From Acidobacteriota bacterium (GTDB lineage: Bacteria > Acidobacteriota > Terriglobia > Acidiferrales > UBA7541), in contig QHYS01000057.1 in NCBI GenBank assembly GCA_003223325.1, positions 1 to 64,000 on the forward strand: a DNA stretch of 64,000 nt, written 5' to 3'. Position numbers and translations under genes: made by a program. Below, in pieces: positions 58,186 through 64,000 of this stretch (position 1 is the stretch's first letter; the number at the start of each line of letters is the position of its first letter). A model generated the notes under the pieces. It was not told the origin of the DNA, did no database searches, and was given only the letters and a program-made list of their open reading frames with translations.

Positions 58186-59322
58186 TCAGGCGCAGGCGCT
58201 GACTGCGGCTTCCAGCACGCGGCGGTAATAAGCCTCGTAATGAGGGATTACGTCCTCGGCGCAGAATCGGCGGCGCGCATCTTCGCGGGCGCGCCGGCCC
58301 ATCTCTCTGCCGCGATCGGCGCGCGAAAGAATTTCGACAGCAAAGCGCCCGGCGGAAGCGACGTCGCGCGGTTCGACAAGATAACCGTCGACGCCGTGCT
58401 CAACGACGTCGGGCATGCCGCCGGCCGTCGTGCCGATCACGGGCACTTCGCAAGCCATCGCTTCGAGCGCCGCGAGACCAAACGCTTCGAGATCGGAGGG
58501 CAGCAGGAAAAGGTCGGCTACGCCGAGTTTTTCATAAACGCGATCTTGCTTGCCCAGCAGGAAGACGTCTTTTGTAAGCCCCTTGCGCCGGATCGCCCAT
58601 TCGACGGCGCCGCGGTCGGGGCCGTCGCCCATAAGCACAAGCTTCGCGGGCATCTTGCTGCGGACCAAATCGAAAATCTCTAGGACGTCAGGAACGCGCT
58701 TGACCGGCCGGAAATTCGATAGGTGCATCAGAATGGGCTCGCCGTTGGGCGCCCATTGTGCGCGCAAAGCGGGGTCATCCTTGCGGCAGTAGACATCGCA
58801 ATTGACGAAATTGGGAATGACCTCGATGGGCCGCTTGATGTCGAAAACTTCGATGGTTTTCTTTTTCAGGTAGTTCGAGATGCACGTCACGCCGTCGGAC
58901 TGTTCGATGGAAAAGCGCGTGATGGGCAGAAAGCTGCGATCGTTTCCGACCAGAGTGATATCCGTGCCGTGTAGCGTGGTGATAAAGGGCAGCCGGCGCG
59001 GGGCAGCCATGGAGCGCGCCAGTAGGGCGCTGACCGAATGCGGAATTGCGTAGTGCACATGCAGCAGGTCGAGACGCGCGGATTCCGCCACTTCCAACAT
59101 TTTTACTGAGAGCGTGAGCGTGTAAGGCGCATGATCGAAGAGCGGGTAATTGGAAACCTCTACTTCGTGGAACGTGATGCGGTCGTTTGCCGTGAGACGC
59201 ACCGGCGGCGCATAACTGATGAAATGCACATCATGGCCGCGAGCCGCCAGTTCCATGCCTAATTCCGTGGCAACTACCCCCGATCCACCGTAGGTGGGAT
59301 AGCACGTGATTCCGATTTTCAT
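58186..59322 (-). CDS. bshA: N-acetyl-alpha-D-glucosaminyl L-malate synthase BshA
   Basis: This 378-residue GT4 glycosyltransferase joins GlcNAc to L-malate, the first step of bacillithiol synthesis. The N-terminus [73 protein letters not shown] and [19 protein letters not shown] are family-typical. Bacillithiol occurs in Firmicutes, Deinococcus and acidobacteria among others. It is divergent from the giant PIG-L gene. Confidence 0.93.
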   Translation of the reverse strand: MKIGITCYPTYGGSGVVATELGMELAARGHDVHFISYAPPVRLTANDRITFHEVEVSNYPLFDHAPYTLTLSVKMLEVAESARLDLLHVHYAIPHSVSALLARSMAAPRRLPFITTLHGTDITLVGNDRSFLPITRFSIEQSDGVTCISNYLKKKTIEVFDIKRPIEVIPNFVNCDVYCRKDDPALRAQWAPNGEPILMHLSNFRPVKRVPDVLEIFDLVRSKMPAKLVLMGDGPDRGAVEWAIRRKGLTKDVFLLGKQDRVYEKLGVADLFLLPSDLEAFGLAALEAMACEVPVIGTTAGGMPDVVEHGVDGYLVEPRDVASAGRFAVEILSRADRGREMGRRAREDARRRFCAEDVIPHYEAYYRRVLEAAVSACA

Positions 59323-59468
59323 ATGATCGCGGCTTCACTCCGCCTTTGTCTGTGTCGCCAATTCGAGGGCCAACCATGTTACACCATCTCTAGAAACACC
59401 TGCGGCGGGCAAACGGCGGGCAAACCGATCCAAAGGTCGGGACTAACCTTTCCTACAGGTGGTGGGAT

Positions 59469-62429
59469 ATGCTATGGGGCAGCGTGAAGGCGGAGATCAC
59501 AGAACGCGCAGGAGAGCCGCAGGTGCGCAGGAATCTCGGAGTTGGCGCACTCGCACTGGTTTTTCTAACGCTGACGGTCGTCGCGCTGGTGCTTTCGGGC
59601 GCTGTGCGTGGGCAGGCGCCGGCTGCGGCACCTTCGGCGCCAAATGATCCGAATAGCGCCGCGGCGGCTGCCTGGGAGTGGCCTACGCCCGATGCGCGTC
59701 CTCTCGAAATCGATCGCGGCGCCGCAGGGCTCTGGCAAACCCTGCTGAAGCTGCATACGCGCGCAAGTCTTCTGATGCTGACCGCGCATCCCGACGACGA
59801 AGACGGCGGCATGCTCACCTACCAATCGCGCGGGCACGGCGTGCGGGCGATTCTACTCACGCTAAACCGCGGCGAGGGCGGCCAGAACGTGATGTCTGAC
59901 GATTTCTGGGACGCGCTGGGCCTGGTGCGGACCGAAGAACTGCTAGCGGCCGACCGTTATTACGATGTGCAGCAGTTCTGGGGCACAGTGGCGGATTTCG
60001 GATTTTCGAAAAGGCGCGAGGAAGCGCTTGAAGTTTGGGGGCATGACCGGCTGCTCGAGGATGCCGTGCGCGTAGTGCGCATGACGCGCCCGCTGGTGAT
60101 TACATCTGTCTTCGTCGGTGGACCCACGGACGGCCATGGGCAGCATGGAGCCGCCGGACAAATTGCGCAGGAAGTGTTCGCAGCGGCTGGCGACCCGAAG
60201 ATGTTTCCGCAGCAAATTCGCGCCGGGCTGCGGCCCTGGTCACCCGTAAAGATGTACGCGCGCGTGCCGATTTTCCCGATTACCGATAAGGGCATGCTCG
60301 ATTCGGCCACGGGAAAGTACCATCCCGTGCGCTTTTATGATTTTGTTCACAACACGTGGACGGAAGGGCCCCTGAGCACGAATTTGGAAATTCCCGAGGG
60401 CGACGGCGATCCCCTGCTGGGTGCGAGCTTCACGCAGATCGCGCGGCAAGGCTGGTCGTTGCAGAAATCGCAGAATGGCGGAGGCGGAATTCCGCTCTCC
60501 GCACCCCTTGCAGCGCCGTACCACCGTTTCGGCTCATCGATTCCGGCCGCTGATAAAGAGCAATCGTATTTCGACGGCGTGGACACTTCTGTGGCTGGCA
60601 TCGCCGATCTCGCCAGCGGCCCGGATAATGCCTTCTTGAAAGAGGGGCTGGGCCGCATCAATTCCGTGGTGGAGCAGGCCATGACGGGTTTTTCCGCCAG
60701 CGAGCCGGAAAAAATCGCGCCGCTCATGGCCGAAGGACTGAAGGAGACCAATGCGCTCATCGCGCTGGTGGCAAACAGCAAGCTTTCCGAGCAAGCGAAA
60801 TACGATGTGAGCTACGAGTTGCGTGCCAAACAGGACCAATTTCAAAAGGCGATTCTTCAGGCGCTGAACCTTTCACTCGAAGCCACGGTCGCTCCCGAGC
60901 GCGAGCCCAACCGCGGGAATCCTCTTTTCGCATTGCCTGCGGAAACGATGAGATCGCTTGTGCCCAGCGCGCAGTTCGTCGTGCGTGTGCACCTGAATAA
61001 CGCGGGCACGACAGCGCTGGCGCTCAACCGCATTTGGCTGCAGAGTCCGGCAGGCGAATCGTGGAGCGTATCAGCCGATTCCGCCACACCCACCCCGGCG
61101 AACTTGGAAGCGCGGCATGCTTTGGATCAGCGCTTCAACGTGAAGCCGCCGCAAGATGCCGCGCTGACGCGTCCTTACTTCTCGCGGCCCAACGAAGAGC
61201 TGCCCTATTACGACAAATTGGACGAACGCTACCGCAATTGCTCGTTTGCTCCTTATCCCCTGGCGGCCTGGGTTGAATTCAGCTATATGGGCGTGCCGTT
61301 GCGCGTCGGCCAGGTGATCCAGACCGTGCAGCAGCAGACCGGCCAAGGCATCGTGCTCAATCCGCTGGAGGTGACGCCCGCGGTTTCTGTGAGGATCTTC
61401 CCCGATGCCGGCATCACGCCACTCGGCTCGAAATCCTTCGCGCTTTCAGCGCAAGTACACAGCGAAGCGCAAACAGGTGCGAAAGGCACGGTGCGGCTGG
61501 ATCTGCCCGATGGCTGGCACTCCGAGCCAGCCTCGGCTCCCTTTGCGCTCGAGCGCGCCGGCCAGGAACAAATCGTGCGCTTCGAGGTGATCGCCGATCG
61601 CCTGGAGACCAAGGCGTACACGGTGACTGCGGTCGCCGAATCTGGCGGGCGGCAATATCGCGAAGGCTTCATCACCGCGGGCTATCCAGGACTGCGCCCC
61701 TATAACCTTTACGTTCCGGCTACCTACCGCACCTCCGGCGTGGACGTGAAAATTTCTCAAGGAGTGCGGGTCGGATATGTGATGGGCACGGGCGATACAG
61801 TGCCGCAGTCACTCGAAGATCTCGGAGTCCACGTGCAACTCCTGAACGCGCAAGACATCTCTAGCGGCGATCTGCAAAAATACGATGTCATTTTGCTGGG
61901 GGTGCGCGCATATACGGCCCGGCCGGAACTCGCTACCAACCACAAGCGGCTGCTCGAATACGTGCGCAATGGGGGCGTGGTGATCGTGCAGTATCAGTCC
62001 GTGCAGTACGATCACAATTTCGGGCCCTATCCTTATACTTTGCCCAATGATGCCGAGCGCGTGGTGGACGAACGCTCGCCCGTCGTGTTCGTTGACCCGA
62101 AAAGCCCGGTGCTCACCTGGCCCAACCAGATCAACCAATCGGATTTTGCTGGCTGGGTCGAGGAACGAGGGCACAGCTTCCTAAAAACATGGGACCCGCA
62201 ATACGTCGCGCCGCTCGAAACCCATGATGCGGATCAAAAGCTACAGAAAGGTGGTTTGGTTTACGCACGATATGGGCGGGGAGTCTACGTCTACGTGGCC
62301 TTCGCGTTGTATCGGCAATTGCCGGACGGCGTCGCGGGCGCGTATCGGCTCTTTGCCAATTTACTGAGCTTGCCGCGCAATCCGGCGCTCAAGCAGCCCT
62401 CCGGCGCTAACAACAGCGCCCGCCGCTAG
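59469..62429 (+). CDS. Large PIG-L family deacetylase-like protein, exported
   Basis: This 986-residue protein has an N-terminal signal anchor (LGVGALALVFLTLTVVALVLSG) and a PIG-L/LmbE domain: LMLTAHPDDEDGGMLTYQSR, LTLNRGEGGQN and PTDGHGQHGAAGQIAQEVF, where AHPDDE and HGQHG carry the zinc ligands. The remaining ~650 residues are beta-rich (NPLEVTPAVSVRIFPDAG, GTVRLDLPDGW) and end in a glutamine-amidotransferase-like segment (VILLGVRAYTARPEL, GGVVIVQYQSVQ). It is far longer than BshB (about 240 residues), so despite standing next to bshA it is probably not the bacillithiol deacetylase. Substrate unknown. Confidence 0.88.
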   Translation: MLWGSVKAEITERAGEPQVRRNLGVGALALVFLTLTVVALVLSGAVRGQAPAAAPSAPNDPNSAAAAAWEWPTPDARPLEIDRGAAGLWQTLLKLHTRASLLMLTAHPDDEDGGMLTYQSRGHGVRAILLTLNRGEGGQNVMSDDFWDALGLVRTEELLAADRYYDVQQFWGTVADFGFSKRREEALEVWGHDRLLEDAVRVVRMTRPLVITSVFVGGPTDGHGQHGAAGQIAQEVFAAAGDPKMFPQQIRAGLRPWSPVKMYARVPIFPITDKGMLDSATGKYHPVRFYDFVHNTWTEGPLSTNLEIPEGDGDPLLGASFTQIARQGWSLQKSQNGGGGIPLSAPLAAPYHRFGSSIPAADKEQSYFDGVDTSVAGIADLASGPDNAFLKEGLGRINSVVEQAMTGFSASEPEKIAPLMAEGLKETNALIALVANSKLSEQAKYDVSYELRAKQDQFQKAILQALNLSLEATVAPEREPNRGNPLFALPAETMRSLVPSAQFVVRVHLNNAGTTALALNRIWLQSPAGESWSVSADSATPTPANLEARHALDQRFNVKPPQDAALTRPYFSRPNEELPYYDKLDERYRNCSFAPYPLAAWVEFSYMGVPLRVGQVIQTVQQQTGQGIVLNPLEVTPAVSVRIFPDAGITPLGSKSFALSAQVHSEAQTGAKGTVRLDLPDGWHSEPASAPFALERAGQEQIVRFEVIADRLETKAYTVTAVAESGGRQYREGFITAGYPGLRPYNLYVPATYRTSGVDVKISQGVRVGYVMGTGDTVPQSLEDLGVHVQLLNAQDISSGDLQKYDVILLGVRAYTARPELATNHKRLLEYVRNGGVVIVQYQSVQYDHNFGPYPYTLPNDAERVVDERSPVVFVDPKSPVLTWPNQINQSDFAGWVEERGHSFLKTWDPQYVAPLETHDADQKLQKGGLVYARYGRGVYVYVAFALYRQLPDGVAGAYRLFANLLSLPRNPALKQPSGANNSARR

Positions 62430-62963
62430 CCATTTTCGAAATCCGCGAATCCGCCTCCACATATTCACACTCGATCAAGTAGTCCCTTGGGGCCGATCCT
62501 TCCAAGACGAGCATTTGCCTGAATCCTTCCATCGTCTGGCGATTCTCGAATTGTGCCCGATGTCAGAATTTTTCCGCTGCTTACTCTAGACGGCCGCCCG
62601 TCATCTTACGTCACCGTGATCTCGGACCAACTCCGCGGGGTTTGTGAAATCTCGATTGAGACCGTGCCGTACGAATTTCAGCGCGGCGGAAACCAAATGA
62701 TGCGAATTCGCGCACTTATGTAAGCGTGCCTCGGAAGGCGCGTTTTCGGGTAGTGCTCATTTGAATTTCGACAGAATCTAGGAACTCAAATTGGGGCGCT
62801 ACCCCTTTTCGGCGGACTTATTGCATTGCTACTGAATGTGGTAGACTCCGCCGAGACCGGCCCGCGGAGCAAAACCAGGGTGGCCGAGGCCTAGTAATCT
62901 TCTACTTCCTTGCTCCCGGTCAGGAACCAGCAACTCAGCACTCCGAAATAGGGAGGCTTAACT
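62430..62963. other. Intergenic stretch, no gene seen
   Basis: About 530 bases before dctA. A short open frame around 62600-62721 (VISDQLRGVCEISIE onward) has a protein-like look but no start; it may be a gene scrap. A GGGAGG site at its end belongs to dctA. Confidence 0.45.
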
Positions 62964-64000
62964 ATGGCTATGCATGATGCTGAATCGGCAACCCGCGGCG
63001 CGAATTCCCGCAAAAAGCCCTTCTATCGAACTCTCTGGGGCCAGGTGCTCATCGGCGTAGCGATCGGCATCATTCTGGGCTGGAAGTGGCCGCACACGGC
63101 CATCGCCATGAAGCCGCTCGGGGACGCCTTTATCCGCGTCATCTCCATGATCATCACGCTGGTCATCTTTTGCACCATCGTGACCGGCATTGCTGGCATG
63201 GGAGACCTGAAAAAGGTGGGGCGCATCGGCGGCAAGGCCCTGCTCTATTTCGAAGTCGTCTCCACGATTGCGCTGCTGATCGGCCTGGTGGTGGGCAACC
63301 TGGTTCAGACGGGCGCGGGTTTCAACGCCGATCCCGCCAAACTCAATGCCGCCGCAGTGGCCAGTTACGCGGGCGCGGCGAAAACGGCAACCGTCACGGA
63401 CTTTCTCATGCACATTATCCCTACGACTGTGGTGGATGCTTTTGCCCGCGGAGACATCCTGGAAGTGGTTTTCGTTTCCGTCCTGTTTGGCTTGGCCATG
63501 TCAGTGATGGGCAAGCGCGTCAAGCCCCTGGTGGACACCATCGAGGGATTGACGCAGGCTGTCTTCGGCGTGGTGAATCTGGTAATGAAGGCTGCTCCGA
63601 TTGGCGCTTTTGGCGCCATGGCCTTCACCATAGGCCAGTACGGCCTTCGATCGGTGATTCCGCTGGCGAAGCTCATCAGCGCGGTTTGGATCACGTCGAT
63701 CCTCTTTGTGCTTGTGGTGCTGGGAGCGATTTGCTGGGCCTCCGGTTTCGGAATCATCAGATTCCTTTCTTATATCAAGGAAGAGATCGTCCTGTGCCTC
63801 ACCTTGAGCTCTTCCGAGCCGGCGCTGCCTACATTGATGGAAAAGATGGAGAGCCTCGGCTGCTCGAAGGCTCTGGTCGGCCTGGTCGTGCCCACCGGCT
63901 ACACTTTCAATACAGATGGCAGCAGCATCTACATGACCCTGGCCGCCCTTTTTGTGGCCCAGGCCACCAATATTCATCTCACCGTCGGACAGCAATTAAC
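62964..64000 (+). CDS. dctA: Dicarboxylate/amino acid:cation symporter (DctA-like), cut by window end
   Basis: The first ~345 residues of a DAACS/EAAT-family transporter that takes up C4-dicarboxylates or glutamate with Na+ or H+. It was absent from the ORF track because the stop lies outside the window. [63 protein letters not shown] and [20 protein letters not shown] are the family motifs (HP1 serines and the NTDG unwound region). GGGAGG stands seven bases before ATG 62964. Confidence 0.93.
   Translation, partial: MAMHDAESATRGANSRKKPFYRTLWGQVLIGVAIGIILGWKWPHTAIAMKPLGDAFIRVISMIITLVIFCTIVTGIAGMGDLKKVGRIGGKALLYFEVVSTIALLIGLVVGNLVQTGAGFNADPAKLNAAAVASYAGAAKTATVTDFLMHIIPTTVVDAFARGDILEVVFVSVLFGLAMSVMGKRVKPLVDTIEGLTQAVFGVVNLVMKAAPIGAFGAMAFTIGQYGLRSVIPLAKLISAVWITSILFVLVVLGAICWASGFGIIRFLSYIKEEIVLCLTLSSSEPALPTLMEKMESLGCSKALVGLVVPTGYTFNTDGSSIYMTLAALFVAQATNIHLTVGQQL

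Noticed and set aside
59469-62429. Calling the PIG-L protein BshB
   Set aside because: About four times too long, exported and with extra domains; proximity to bshA alone is not enough.

Overview
The window looks like a chromosomal segment of a GC-rich, non-phototrophic bacterium, most probably an acidobacterium (Acidobacteriota, Terriglobia-like). This rests on gene content, not on a search: a VWFA-related secreted protein, an OPT-family transporter, DUF6152 secreted proteins, a secreted M20 peptidase, BshA (bacillithiol), a PQQ dehydrogenase, an Rrf2-led SUF operon and degenerate dispersed intergenic repeats. No prophage, CRISPR array or intact insertion sequence was seen. Most of the window is housekeeping and central metabolism, with a decayed stretch near 52-58 kb.

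Layout. 0-2.2 kb: the 3' end of zwf overlaps a wrecked sugar-porter gene, followed by a Cu/Zn superoxide dismutase. 3.3-6.2 kb: the three-gene proton-translocating transhydrogenase operon pntAA-pntAB-pntB. 6.7-13.6 kb: a GGDEF-like remnant, then a complete, tightly overlapped SUF operon on the minus strand (rrf2-sufB-sufC-sufD-sufS-sufU-sufT) with an IscR-type palindrome in front of it. 14-22 kb: HtrA/DegP protease with a good terminator, serA, a YqeY protein, an unknown protein plus ABC ATPase, and an OPT transporter. 22.9-29.4 kb: DUF6152 plus partner secreted protein, O-methyltransferase (3' frameshift), Pal-like lipoprotein, PQQ dehydrogenase, rhomboid and an orphan Imm53 immunity protein. 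29.4-36.6 kb: pyruvate kinase, M20 peptidase, VWA protein, 2-hydroxyacid dehydrogenase and gpmI. 37-42 kb: cytochrome c'-like protein, CPXCG protein, typA, a tnpB scrap and msrQ/msrP. 42-48 kb: ATP-dependent DNA ligase with a full-length but frameshifted Lhr helicase. 48-64 kb: DUF72, GT87, an NHL propeller, a broken YncE-like propeller, tRNA-Glu, a second DUF6152 module joined to a TlpA thioredoxin, a deleted APC permease, bshA, a giant PIG-L protein and dctA (cut by the window edge).

Themes. Redox and sulfur housekeeping dominates: SUF (Fe-S), transhydrogenase and zwf (NADPH), MsrPQ (methionine repair), bacillithiol, SOD and TlpA. Several genes carry frame breaks (sugar porter, O-methyltransferase, lhr, YncE-like, APC permease). 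Some are single-base indels that could be assembly errors; two involve real loss of internal sequence. The most interesting new-looking element is the twice-occurring DUF6152 + partner pair, whose predicted mature N-terminus is His-His, suggesting a periplasmic metal site.
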